Shown: one piece after another, positions 44,665 to 52,982 of the stretch
Position numbering within the stretch: the stretch's first letter is position 1
How the letters are laid out: every line of letters starts with the position of its first letter
From: JBALVT01 sp045110675
GTDB taxonomy: Bacteria; Pseudomonadota; Gammaproteobacteria; Pseudomonadales; Halieaceae
Reading direction: 5' to 3'
NCBI GenBank assembly: GCA_045110675.1
Contig: JBGCGJ010000018.1
Location: 53,397-117,396 of the forward strand
DNA: 64,000 nt
The notes under the pieces: model-generated
Databases searched by the model: none
What the model saw: the letters and a program-made list of their open reading frames with translations, nothing else
Told to the model about the DNA's origin: nothing
Translations under genes and position numbers: made by a program

Positions 44665-46068
44665 ATGGCGGACAAGAAGTCGAAAATCCAAAGTGGCAAG
44701 CTGAAGAGGAGCCTCGCGGTCTCCTTTGCCGGGATTCGCGCCGGTGGGGCTCTGGCAATTGACGGTGCCTGGCAAAGGCTGCGACCCGGGAATGACGGTG
44801 ATCACGCATTCGAATCCCCCTTCGCCAAGCGAGAAGCCCGACGCTTTGTTGCAGAGCTTGGCCGCCTAAAAGGGACTTACGTTAAGATTGGTCAGATGTT
44901 TGCCCTGTTGGGTGAGCATTTCCTGTCACCGGTGTTGACCGAAGCCCTCCATGAACTCGAGTCCCAGACTGAGCCACTGCCCTGGGATAGTATCGCTCCT
45001 CAGATCAAGTCGGAACTCGGCGATCGCTATACTGAACTTGCTATCGAGAAACGGGCCATTGCGGCGGCTTCTCTGGCACAGGTACATCGTGCCACTATCG
45101 TTGAAACCGGCGAGGAAATTTGTCTAAAAGTCCAATACCCGGGTTTGGCGGAAGTTATCGATTCCGATTTCGATACGGTCGTGCGTATGTTGCTGCTGGC
45201 CCGCTGGATAAAATCCGGACGCGAACTCGATGCCTGGCTGGAGTCCATGCGAGTGCAGCTGCACTATGAGATTGACTATCTTCGTGAAGCACAAATGACC
45301 GAGCAGGTGGGCCATTTAGTGGCAGAAAGTGCGGCTAAGCGAAGTGGTTCAGGTTTTAGCTACCGTGTGCCAGCGCTCTATTCCCGGTATTGCAGCGGAC
45401 GAATTCTGGCAATGGAGTATGTAGACGGATTACTCGTGACGCGCTCAGAAGTTTCAAAGTTGTCTCAGAAGCGTCGCAACGCCCTTGGTAGATCGATGCT
45501 GGAACTGTTTTTTTATGAGCTGTACCAGTGGGGTGTTCTGCAAACGGACCCGAACTTCGGCAACTACTTGATAAAGCCTGGTAAAAGCGGCGGCGCTGAT
45601 GAGTTGGTGCTTCTGGATTTTGGATCGACAATGAGTTGCGACGATGATTTTCTGCGCCATCTCGGAAACACCATTGCGGCGGGCCAGAGCAATGATATGG
45701 CGTTGTTGTTAGAGAGCTTAATCGGCCTGGGTTGCCTGCGTCCTGATAGTGCAAAAGAGGCGAGAGAAACCTTTGCCGAACTGTGTTTTCAGCTGCTCGA
45801 GCCACTTCGTCCGCCTGATAAGCTTCCCGCTGAGTATCTAAACGCGAAGGGAGAGTACTCTTGGGGAAGATCGCGACTGATGCGGCGAGTCGGTAAGCAC
45901 GCCGCCACTTCCGCGGCCACCCGACATTTCACAACCCCCTCCAGAGAGTTTGCAATGATTGCTCGCAAGCTCACAGGTGTTTTTACTTTTATTGCAGTCT
46001 TGAATGCAGAATTTAATGCCAGTGATATTGTGCAGTCGCATATTGATCGCTGGCGAGAAGAGGCCTAG
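44665..46068 (+). CDS. ABC1/UbiB-family atypical kinase (first of two)
   Basis: About 467 residues. ABC1 signatures are KGTYVKIGQMFALL (KxGQ), AAASLAQVHRATI, LKVQYPGLAEVIDSDF, the QTDPNFGNYLI catalytic segment and LLDFGSTM (DFG). Such proteins act in ubiquinone biosynthesis or lipid handling. ATG 44665 gives MADKKSKIQSG; GTG 44647 in frame is an alternative and neither has a good ribosome site. It lies immediately upstream of a second ABC1 gene. Confidence 0.85.
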   Translation: MADKKSKIQSGKLKRSLAVSFAGIRAGGALAIDGAWQRLRPGNDGDHAFESPFAKREARRFVAELGRLKGTYVKIGQMFALLGEHFLSPVLTEALHELESQTEPLPWDSIAPQIKSELGDRYTELAIEKRAIAAASLAQVHRATIVETGEEICLKVQYPGLAEVIDSDFDTVVRMLLLARWIKSGRELDAWLESMRVQLHYEIDYLREAQMTEQVGHLVAESAAKRSGSGFSYRVPALYSRYCSGRILAMEYVDGLLVTRSEVSKLSQKRRNALGRSMLELFFYELYQWGVLQTDPNFGNYLIKPGKSGGADELVLLDFGSTMSCDDDFLRHLGNTIAAGQSNDMALLLESLIGLGCLRPDSAKEARETFAELCFQLLEPLRPPDKLPAEYLNAKGEYSWGRSRLMRRVGKHAATSAATRHFTTPSREFAMIARKLTGVFTFIAVLNAEFNASDIVQSHIDRWREEA

Positions 46069-47421
46069 ATGGCGAAGGATAAAAAAGGCGGTGATAAAGC
46101 AGGCGACAATCGCGCTGCTAGTTCTCGCAAGGCGGTTCCCACAGGGCGGGTCAGTCGGTTTGCCAAAGTTGCCAAATTGGCGAGCGGAGTAGCCGGGGGT
46201 ATGCTGGCAGAGGGCACACGGCAGCTCCGCGCCGGTAAGCGCCCTCGGGCGAAAGATATGTTGTTGACGCCTGGCAATGCCCAGCGGGTTGCGGATCAAC
46301 TTGCCGAGATGCGCGGTGCCGCCATGAAAATGGGCCAGATACTGTCGATGGATACCGGCGACCTGTTGCCCCGAGAGCTGGCGGACATACTGTCCAGGCT
46401 GCGATCGGACGCCAAGTCCATGCCCATTGAGCAACTTGAAGCGGCTATGACCGAAGCCTATGGTGAGGATTGGCAAGAGCTATTTTACAATTTTGAATAT
46501 GCACCACTTGCGGCGGCGTCTATAGGCCAAGTGCACCGAACGATTTCCCCGGATGGTCGAAAAATTGTGCTGAAAATTCAGTACCCCGGGGTGGCCCAGA
46601 GCATCGATAACGATGTGGATAATATCTCTACGCTACTTCGTATGTCGGGACTGCTACCCGATGGTCTGGATATACAGCCTCTCCTGGAAGACGCCAAAGT
46701 ACAACTTGCCGAAGAAGCAGACTATCTCAAGGAGGCTGAATTTCTCACGGCCTTCGGAGAGTTACTGGGCGGTGATGACCGCTTTGTTTTACCTGAGGTG
46801 TTACCTGAGTTAACCCACAGGAACGTCCTGGCAATGACCTATGTGAGCGGCGCCCCTATTGAGACGCTGATAGATGAACCTCCCGAAGAACGCGACCGGG
46901 TGGTCTCGGCTTTACTTGAGTTGATGCTTATAGAACTGTTTGAATTGCAGCTGGTGCAAACTGACCCAAACTTTGCCAATTATCAGTACCGCGCATCTAC
47001 CGGCGAAATCGTGTTGCTGGATTTTGGCGCCACTCGAAGATTCAAGAAAAGCTTTGTTCGCGATTACAAGAAACTGGCCGCCGCTGCCGCGCAGGGTGAT
47101 CGCGACAAGTTTGTTAAGGCGGCGGAGAAGGTAGGTTACGCTATGGGTGATGCCAACTCCGAATATCGGGAAGTGGTGCTTGACCTCTTTTTGTTGGCCC
47201 TGGAACCTTTGAACTCCGATGTCCTGTACGATTTTGCAGCATCAGATATTCCCGGGAAGATGGCCCAGATGGGTGAATCTGCATCAGACTATCGCGATTT
47301 TTGGCAGGCCCCTCCCACGGATGCGGTGTATTTTCACCGCAAGCTAGGCGGCATGTTCATGTTGGCCAGCCGGCTGAAAGCGCGGGTCAATGTTTACCAA
47401 TTGCTACAGCGTTGGCTGTAG
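46069..47421 (+). CDS. ABC1/UbiB-family atypical kinase (second of two)
   Basis: 450 residues. Signatures are MKMGQILSMDTGDLLP (KxGQ), AAASIGQVHRTI, LKIQYPGVAQSIDNDVDN, QTDPNFANYQY and LLDFGATRRF. It starts directly after the previous stop codon, so the two are coupled. This is a distinct ABC1 subfamily rather than a recent tandem copy, since the sequences differ throughout and only the motifs agree. A hairpin overlaps its stop codon. Confidence 0.88.
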   Translation: MAKDKKGGDKAGDNRAASSRKAVPTGRVSRFAKVAKLASGVAGGMLAEGTRQLRAGKRPRAKDMLLTPGNAQRVADQLAEMRGAAMKMGQILSMDTGDLLPRELADILSRLRSDAKSMPIEQLEAAMTEAYGEDWQELFYNFEYAPLAAASIGQVHRTISPDGRKIVLKIQYPGVAQSIDNDVDNISTLLRMSGLLPDGLDIQPLLEDAKVQLAEEADYLKEAEFLTAFGELLGGDDRFVLPEVLPELTHRNVLAMTYVSGAPIETLIDEPPEERDRVVSALLELMLIELFELQLVQTDPNFANYQYRASTGEIVLLDFGATRRFKKSFVRDYKKLAAAAAQGDRDKFVKAAEKVGYAMGDANSEYREVVLDLFLLALEPLNSDVLYDFAASDIPGKMAQMGESASDYRDFWQAPPTDAVYFHRKLGGMFMLASRLKARVNVYQLLQRWL

Positions 47422-47424
47422 CAA
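47401..47424 (+). terminator. Hairpin spanning the stop of the second ABC1 gene
   Basis: Perfect 9-bp arms, TTGCTACAG at 47401-47409 and CTGTAGCAA at 47416-47424, with a six-base loop. The TAG stop at 47419-47421 lies in the right arm. A U-run occurs only about 15 bases later (TTTTTT). Confidence 0.5.
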
Positions 47425-47441
47425 TCCCTTCATCGGCTTTT

Positions 47442-48869
47442 TTACGCCTTCTTTTTTAGGGTTTTCTTTTTGAGTTCGTCGAAGGATTCCTGCAGGCAGT
47501 CCGCGTAAAAGGCAGGATCGGGCAGCATATCGCGGCAGGCGGTAAACGATAACGTCACGGTACCTTTTTTGTTCTGGACGGCGCTATAGACAATATGGAA
47601 CAAACCCATGTTTGGCAGCAGCGGCCCCAGGCTGAAAGAATTTACCAGCTCCGCACCGCACATATACAGTTGCACAGGAGCGCCCGGTACATTGGTGACG
47701 ATAGTATTTTGAATAACGTTTGCCTCGGCCAAACCGGTTGAGCTTGCGGCACGAATGGCGATGGATAATACATTCCCCGGCATTACATTGGTTAGGTCCA
47801 TCATGATGCGCGGACCCAAGGCCTCGGCATACGCCTTGCCGGATATTGTTTCCTTGTGCACTTCCTTCAAGCGCTTGACCGGATCTTCAATTTCGGTGCG
47901 CAGGGCGACATTCATAAACCCGACCATATTGCCACCCGCTTGACGCTCGTCGGGTGAGCGAACATCGATGGGGCATCCCGTCACCAGCGTTTGTTCAGGG
48001 AGTTCGCCCTTGCTCTGCAGATACTTGCGCAGTCCACCGGCGACGATGGTGAGCATCACATCGTTAACAGTGACGCCCGGGATAGTATTTTTGATAGAGC
48101 GAATTTCATCGAAATCAAAGCGTCGCCCCTCGACCACTCTATGACGGGAAATCTTTCCCTGAAAGCGGGTTTTCTGCTTGTCGTCCAGGGTGTGAAAGTT
48201 CTGATCTTTCTTGCCCTCTCGAATACGTTTAATAGCGGGAAGTGTTTGCCTGAGCATATCGACAACTTCTCCCGGTTTTTTCCAGGCATCAATGTAAGCC
48301 TGGCCCAACATTCTGGCTTTGGAGGGTCGGTTTACCAGCCAGGGTCCGGCGGGTTCCGGCTGAGCAACTTCGGGGGTAAGGTCGTGAACAATATTCATGA
48401 ACTGCGCACCTGTGGCGCCATCCATTGCACAGTGGTGCACTTTAAGCAGTACTGCGAAACAGTTGTTGGGAAGGCCCTCTACGTTGTTGAGGCCTTCGAT
48501 AATGTACATTTCCCATAGGGGGCGATCGCGTACTAATGGCTGGGAGTGGATTCTCGCCGCCAAAATACACAGTTGACGCCAATCACCGGGTTTCGGAAGG
48601 GCGATATGTCGCACGTGGAACTCAAGATCAAAGTCGGGATCTTCCACCCAATAAGGTCTACCGAGACCGCCGGGAACAAAGGCCAGTTTACGTCGAAATA
48701 TAGGCGACAGGTGAACTCGACTTTCCAGCATGGAGAGAATTTGCTTGAAGCGCACAACGCCGTCTTCAGCGGTATCCTGATTGTAAATACTGACCCCGCC
48801 GATATGCTGAGGTAAGCCATCCAATTCTGCGTGCAGGAACATGGCGTCCTGTCCAGATAATTGCTCCAT
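47442..48869 (-). CDS. Wax ester synthase / diacylglycerol acyltransferase
   Basis: Bifunctional WS/DGAT that esterifies acyl-CoA with fatty alcohol or diacylglycerol, forming storage wax esters or TAG at the membrane. 475 residues. Catalytic HHxxxDG at 145-151 (VHHCAMDGATG), a PLWEMYIIEGL motif, and the C-terminal NTIVTNVPGAPVQLYMCGA segment. ATG 48869. Convergent with the ABC1 pair. With phasin and PHA-system genes it supports a lipid-storage lifestyle. Confidence 0.92.
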   Translation of the reverse strand: MEQLSGQDAMFLHAELDGLPQHIGGVSIYNQDTAEDGVVRFKQILSMLESRVHLSPIFRRKLAFVPGGLGRPYWVEDPDFDLEFHVRHIALPKPGDWRQLCILAARIHSQPLVRDRPLWEMYIIEGLNNVEGLPNNCFAVLLKVHHCAMDGATGAQFMNIVHDLTPEVAQPEPAGPWLVNRPSKARMLGQAYIDAWKKPGEVVDMLRQTLPAIKRIREGKKDQNFHTLDDKQKTRFQGKISRHRVVEGRRFDFDEIRSIKNTIPGVTVNDVMLTIVAGGLRKYLQSKGELPEQTLVTGCPIDVRSPDERQAGGNMVGFMNVALRTEIEDPVKRLKEVHKETISGKAYAEALGPRIMMDLTNVMPGNVLSIAIRAASSTGLAEANVIQNTIVTNVPGAPVQLYMCGAELVNSFSLGPLLPNMGLFHIVYSAVQNKKGTVTLSFTACRDMLPDPAFYADCLQESFDELKKKTLKKKA

Positions 48870-49080
48870 GTAGAGCTCCTTAATAATTTTTATGGGAGTG
48901 TCAAATGTCTACACTATAAACAGCCTACTCGAAAAACGCGTCCAGTCAATATTCTGAAATGCGCGTTTTAATGGTGTCTAGAGCTCAGGTACGCGGCTGT
49001 TCGATTCTATTAACAATGCTGTAAGTTGCTTGTATATTCCCGCTAGTGCAAATTGTTGTGTCATAGTGTCGGGTAGGGCT

Positions 49081-49176
49081 ATGCGAACAGAATTAGAGGG
49101 AGTGCAGAATTTGCGAGACAGCGACTTTCGTCGACAAGGTATGAAGCGACGCCTCAGCGGCGAAGTGTGCCTTTGA
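49081..49176 (+). CDS. Possible 31-residue ORF coupled to nagA
   Basis: ATG 49081 gives a basic 31-residue frame (MRTELEGVQNLRDSDFRRQG and so on) whose TGA overlaps the nagA ATG as TGATG. TAGGG lies a few bases before its ATG. nagA itself lacks a clear ribosome site, so this frame could deliver ribosomes to it. No family recognised; may be chance. Confidence 0.25.
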   Translation: MRTELEGVQNLRDSDFRRQGMKRRLSGEVCL

Positions 49177-50339
49177 TGGTCGCGATTAGCGCCCCGAGGG
49201 TCTTCGACGGTGAATGCATGTTGGAGGATCACGCTGTCTTGATTGACGATGATCGAGTGTTGGACGTCATACCGGTTGGCGAAGTACCCGATAGTGTCGA
49301 CACACAAATTCTCTCATCGGGGGTGCTTGCTCCCGGGTTTATTGATCTGCAAGTCAATGGGGGCGGAGGTGTAATGTTCAATAATTCGCCCTGCCGGGAA
49401 ACACTCGCGACGATTGCAGCAGGACATCGTCCTAGCGGCACCACAAGTCTGATGCCAACGTTAATCAGCGACACTTTCGATGTACAGCAGGCGGCAATAG
49501 ATGCCGTGCGAGAAGCCCGAGCACACGACAACCCAGCGGTGCTCGGGATTCATATTGAGGGGCCCTTTTTTGATATTGCACGGCGAGGTACTCACAAGGC
49601 CAGTGCGATCCGCGTGCCACAGTCGCGGGATATCGATTGCTTAAGCTCTCTTGATGATCTCAATGTGATCGTCACTCTGGCACCGGATCATGTCCAAACC
49701 GATCAGATTGCGCAGCTTGTCAAAGCTGGAGTGCACGTTTGTGCCGGTCATACCAATGCGAGTTATGAGCAAATTCAGGACGCTATTGCAGCGGGTTTGA
49801 AAGGATTTACCCACCTATTTAATGCCATGAGCCCACTGGCTGCTCGCCAGCCGGGTACTGTTGGCGCGGCGCTTAATAGCGACGACACCTGGGTTGGGAT
49901 TATTGCCGATGGTCACCACGTTCACCCGGCCAGTATTCAAATCGCACACCGGATGAAACCCCGGGGCAAGTTACTGCTGGTTACCGATGCAATGTCGACA
50001 GTCGGCAGTGAAGCGGCATCCTTCGAAATCTACGGTGAGCGAATCGAGGAATGCGACGGGCGTCTGATCAATAGCGAGGGCGCCCTCGCGGGAAGCACGA
50101 TTGGTATGATCGATGCGGTTTTTTTTGCGACCTCAGTAGTGGGTCTTCCACTGGAGGAGACTTTGCGTATGGCCTCTCTTTACCCTGCCGAATTTCTCGG
50201 GCTTGATAAGGAACTTGGGCGGATTTCGACGGGCTATCGTGCGGATTTTGTTCATTTTGATGCGGATTTTCGCGTGCATAGTACGTGGTTGAGCGGAGTT
50301 CATCAGGCTCATGTAAAAAAAACGGGCATCCCGCTGTGA
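49176..50339 (+). CDS. nagA: N-acetylglucosamine-6-phosphate deacetylase
   Basis: Hydrolyses GlcNAc-6-P to glucosamine-6-P in amino sugar use and cell-wall recycling. About 387 residues, amidohydrolase fold. Recognisable parts are GVLAPGFIDLQVNGGGGVMFN, GIHIEGPFFDIARRGTHK with the metal Glu, CAGHTNASYEQ, THLFNAMSPLAARQPGTVG and LLVTDAMSTVG with the catalytic Asp. I start at ATG 49176. No nagB, nagC or PTS gene is adjacent. It converges on an MFS gene. Confidence 0.93.
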   Translation: MVAISAPRVFDGECMLEDHAVLIDDDRVLDVIPVGEVPDSVDTQILSSGVLAPGFIDLQVNGGGGVMFNNSPCRETLATIAAGHRPSGTTSLMPTLISDTFDVQQAAIDAVREARAHDNPAVLGIHIEGPFFDIARRGTHKASAIRVPQSRDIDCLSSLDDLNVIVTLAPDHVQTDQIAQLVKAGVHVCAGHTNASYEQIQDAIAAGLKGFTHLFNAMSPLAARQPGTVGAALNSDDTWVGIIADGHHVHPASIQIAHRMKPRGKLLLVTDAMSTVGSEAASFEIYGERIEECDGRLINSEGALAGSTIGMIDAVFFATSVVGLPLEETLRMASLYPAEFLGLDKELGRISTGYRADFVHFDADFRVHSTWLSGVHQAHVKKTGIPL

Positions 50340-50365
50340 AGCGATGATACCCGCAAAGACCTGAA

Positions 50366-51592
50366 CTAGTTGGCGCTGGCGACCGCCATAGCCTCTTCAT
50401 TGACCTCCCGCCGAATTCGGCTCAATAAAGGTAACAACACCAGCAATAGCAGCGGTGCAAATACCATTGCCATTCCCAGCAGGGTTTTGGAAATACCCTG
50501 ATGGTCCAATGCGTAACCCAACAGAGGCCCCGTGACGATGAACACACCTCTCGTTGCAAGGCTTACCAGTGAGTTAACCGTTGCCCGAAAATCTCCGGGT
50601 ACGCGTTTATTGAGCGCCTCATAAAACAGGCTCAAGCTGATACCGCGGGTGATCTGAATCGCGAAGCCAAACAGGACCCCGAACCATCCGGTGCCCCACG
50701 CCATACCTAGCAAGCCGATAATTGGCAGGCATGCGATTGTGATTAACAGTCTTCGAGAGCCGATTTTTTGCTCCAGCGCTGCCGCATAACGCGCCGAGAC
50801 GCTTACCGTCAGTGCGAACGCAGCCCATATGTAGCCAAAGCTCTCCAGCGGTATGCCCTGCATCTCCCAGTACTTCTGGTAAATCCAGAACGCGTAGATC
50901 GCAAGCAAGCCGAATACCGAGATCGCCAATGCGGTCCACAGCACCACCGGTTTGCCGAACAGAAGTAGTTCGACAATGTGGCGTGCATTTTCCTTGTGGC
51001 CAGCGTCCGAGGTCACCCTTGGGGGCTCCAACAGAAATAGGCCCAGCAACAACGGCATAAAGCCCACTGCGGCTTGCACCCAAATCACCCACTCCATAGA
51101 CCACAGAATTAGCAGGCTGGCGCATAAGCCGGCAATACCGGAGGCGCCTGCCTCGATGGAGATCAGGCGGCTCAGTGATTTACTGGCACCCGCGCCTTCT
51201 CTGTCACCCGTTTTTTCCAGATGTACTTCCGTGTCATACAGTAATGCCAGGTCGGTACCCGAGATGAGACTTATACCGACGCCTAGAATGACTTCGTACA
51301 ACAGAAAATCGAAGAAGGTATCGGCCCAGATCAGCGATAAAAATCCAGCAGCGTTCAACACCGATCCCACTAATAGCGCACGGCGACGCCCCCAGATATC
51401 GGCGAGGTAGCCCGAGGGCACTTCACACAGAGCGATGGTCAATGCGAACAATGCCTGGGTTTGCAGTACCTGACTCATGGACAGGCCGTAACCCTGCAGC
51501 AATGGCACGAAGAGGGGAATGACCACCATAAAGCTGTGGAAGAAGCCCATCAGATAAATGATTTTTATGTTGTTGTGCAGCGACCTTTTCAC
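50366..51592 (-). CDS. MFS transporter
   Basis: 408 residues with about 12 hydrophobic helices. The loop 2-3 motif is seen as SGYLADIWGRRRALLVGS, typical of the major facilitator superfamily. Start GTG 51592. Substrate unknown. Convergent to nagA with 26 bases between the stops; any link to amino sugar uptake is speculative. Confidence 0.88.
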   Translation of the reverse strand: MKRSLHNNIKIIYLMGFFHSFMVVIPLFVPLLQGYGLSMSQVLQTQALFALTIALCEVPSGYLADIWGRRRALLVGSVLNAAGFLSLIWADTFFDFLLYEVILGVGISLISGTDLALLYDTEVHLEKTGDREGAGASKSLSRLISIEAGASGIAGLCASLLILWSMEWVIWVQAAVGFMPLLLGLFLLEPPRVTSDAGHKENARHIVELLLFGKPVVLWTALAISVFGLLAIYAFWIYQKYWEMQGIPLESFGYIWAAFALTVSVSARYAAALEQKIGSRRLLITIACLPIIGLLGMAWGTGWFGVLFGFAIQITRGISLSLFYEALNKRVPGDFRATVNSLVSLATRGVFIVTGPLLGYALDHQGISKTLLGMAMVFAPLLLLVLLPLLSRIRREVNEEAMAVASAN

Positions 51593-51651
51593 GGTACTCG
51601 TCCTAATTCATTGAGTACCCAGGTAACGGAGGGGGTTTTCGCTTAGAAACG

Positions 51652-51691
51652 AAAAAGGCCTCCGGAAACTGGGTTCTCGGAGGCCTTTTTT
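51652..51691 (-). terminator. Terminator between MFS and PhyH genes
   Basis: Perfect 13-bp stem, AAAAAGGCCTCCG at 51652-51664 and CGGAGGCCTTTTT at 51678-51690, with T runs on both strands, so it can work in either direction. It most likely ends the minus-strand PhyH transcript. Confidence 0.8.
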
Positions 51692-51952
51692 AAAAGACTA
51701 TATGCTTATCGCATCCTCAAACCACTTTTTGCTCCCAAAAACATAGTGACGGCAGCACGGTACTGACACAGTACCGGTTCGTCATATGTGTTTGTTTTAG
51801 GATTGATGTGGTCATGGTGCTCACTAAATAAATAATTTTGGGTTGGTGCTCTTAGGCACGTTGCTAGTGTGCTGCACAAGGAGCGCTTCGTCAATGAAAG
51901 TCTTGTCTGTGTGCAAAAGTTTACAAAAAAGCGCTGAAAAAATAGGGTCAAA
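51692..51952. other. Gene-free spacer downstream of the PhyH gene
   Basis: 260 bases after the terminator. A minus-strand frame of 81 codons crosses it, but its composition (many Thr, Arg, Cys) shows no family pattern and its 3' end runs towards the terminator. The only structure seen is a 7-bp dyad, CGGTACT-GACAC-AGTACCG, at about 51758-51776. Confidence 0.4.
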
Positions 51953-52798
51953 CTAGTTCTTTCGTATTACAGGGGGTATGAAATTCGGCTCCAGAGCTTT
52001 ACGCGGGTGATAGGCCGTTACCTGTCCCATGAAAGGCGGGTGTATTGAATAGCCCAGTAAAGACTGAACTTTTGGGGTCATTGTCGCGACTCTTTCCGGT
52101 GGAATAGCCAGGAAGAAATTTTCCTGTGGTCTGGCCCAGGGTTGGCAGTACTGATTGGAAAAAGCGCGACGTGGCCCCTGGCTGTTGTTGCCGCCGCCGC
52201 GATGGAGAAGTGTACCTGCGAAAACAATGCAGGTACCCGCGGAAACTTCCATCGGTATGGACTGCGTTTTTAACTTTTGCTCAAGTGAAGCGTCAACAGA
52301 ATCACCGTTTCCCAAGTAATTACCGTCTAATTCATCGTCGCCCCAGAGATGGCTGCCCGGCACAATTTCGGTTCCACCGTTGGCTGCGGTGAAATCATCC
52401 ACCGCCACAATGGTCGATAGGCTGATCATTGGTCTGGGCCTTGGAATAGGGTAGAAGGAGTCGTCTGTGTGCCAGGGTTGAGGAGTCTCGCCCGGTGCTA
52501 TCACAATCGCCTGGCTGGCTGTTAGCAGATAGTTCGGCATAAACACGGCGTCGCAAAATGCCATTATAGTTGGGTCTTCAGCGATGTCCGCAAACACCGG
52601 ATCTCTGGCTACCAGGGTATAAATTCTCTCGGTGTGTTGACCTTCGAAATTGTTGCGGCCTTTGTGAGAGCCCAGAAGTTGATTGAACTTGTTCTTCACC
52701 TGTTCTAAACGCTTGGGGTTTAGAAAGTCTGGTATCAACGTGTAGCCCTGTGTTTCCAGCTCGGCGAGGGCGTTGTTTAGCAAGTTGGGAGAGGGCAT
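51953..52798 (-). CDS. Phytanoyl-CoA dioxygenase (PhyH) family protein
   Basis: Fe(II)/2-oxoglutarate dioxygenase of about 281 residues. The iron triad is visible as HTD in PQPWHTDDSFYP and the distal His in LLHRGGGNNS; the 2-oxoglutarate-binding Arg is in PRRAFSNQYCQPW. The substrate is unknown; the family hydroxylates acyl-CoAs, ectoine and many others. I start at ATG 52798 with AGGT upstream; a TTG at 52822 is possible. Monocistronic, divergent from fhs. Confidence 0.87.
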   Translation of the reverse strand: MPSPNLLNNALAELETQGYTLIPDFLNPKRLEQVKNKFNQLLGSHKGRNNFEGQHTERIYTLVARDPVFADIAEDPTIMAFCDAVFMPNYLLTASQAIVIAPGETPQPWHTDDSFYPIPRPRPMISLSTIVAVDDFTAANGGTEIVPGSHLWGDDELDGNYLGNGDSVDASLEQKLKTQSIPMEVSAGTCIVFAGTLLHRGGGNNSQGPRRAFSNQYCQPWARPQENFFLAIPPERVATMTPKVQSLLGYSIHPPFMGQVTAYHPRKALEPNFIPPVIRKN

Positions 52799-52982
52799 GT
52801 ACAGTGTTACCTCGATCTTCAATGCTTAGAGTATATCGGATATAAGGGCTTAGTCATTACGGGCAGCAGAGACGCTTTTTCTCAGTTGAGGACTATTGAC
52901 CCGAGGTAGGGTATTGGCGGACCATTTCCCAAGCCATATTTTTCGGCCTTGTAGCTATAAAATCAAAATAAGAGAGGTAGCA

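Noticed and set aside
45838..46476. 212-codon minus-strand frame across the junction of the two ABC1 genes
   Set aside because: Antisense to both ABC1 genes, which carry intact kinase motifs.
48870..49080. Promoter for the wax ester synthase gene
   Set aside because: A TTGACT and a TATAGT exist on the minus strand but their spacing, about 25 bases, is too long for sigma-70.
51706..51951. 81-codon minus-strand frame downstream of the PhyH gene
   Set aside because: No family resemblance, Thr/Arg/Cys-heavy, next to a terminator; treated as spacer.
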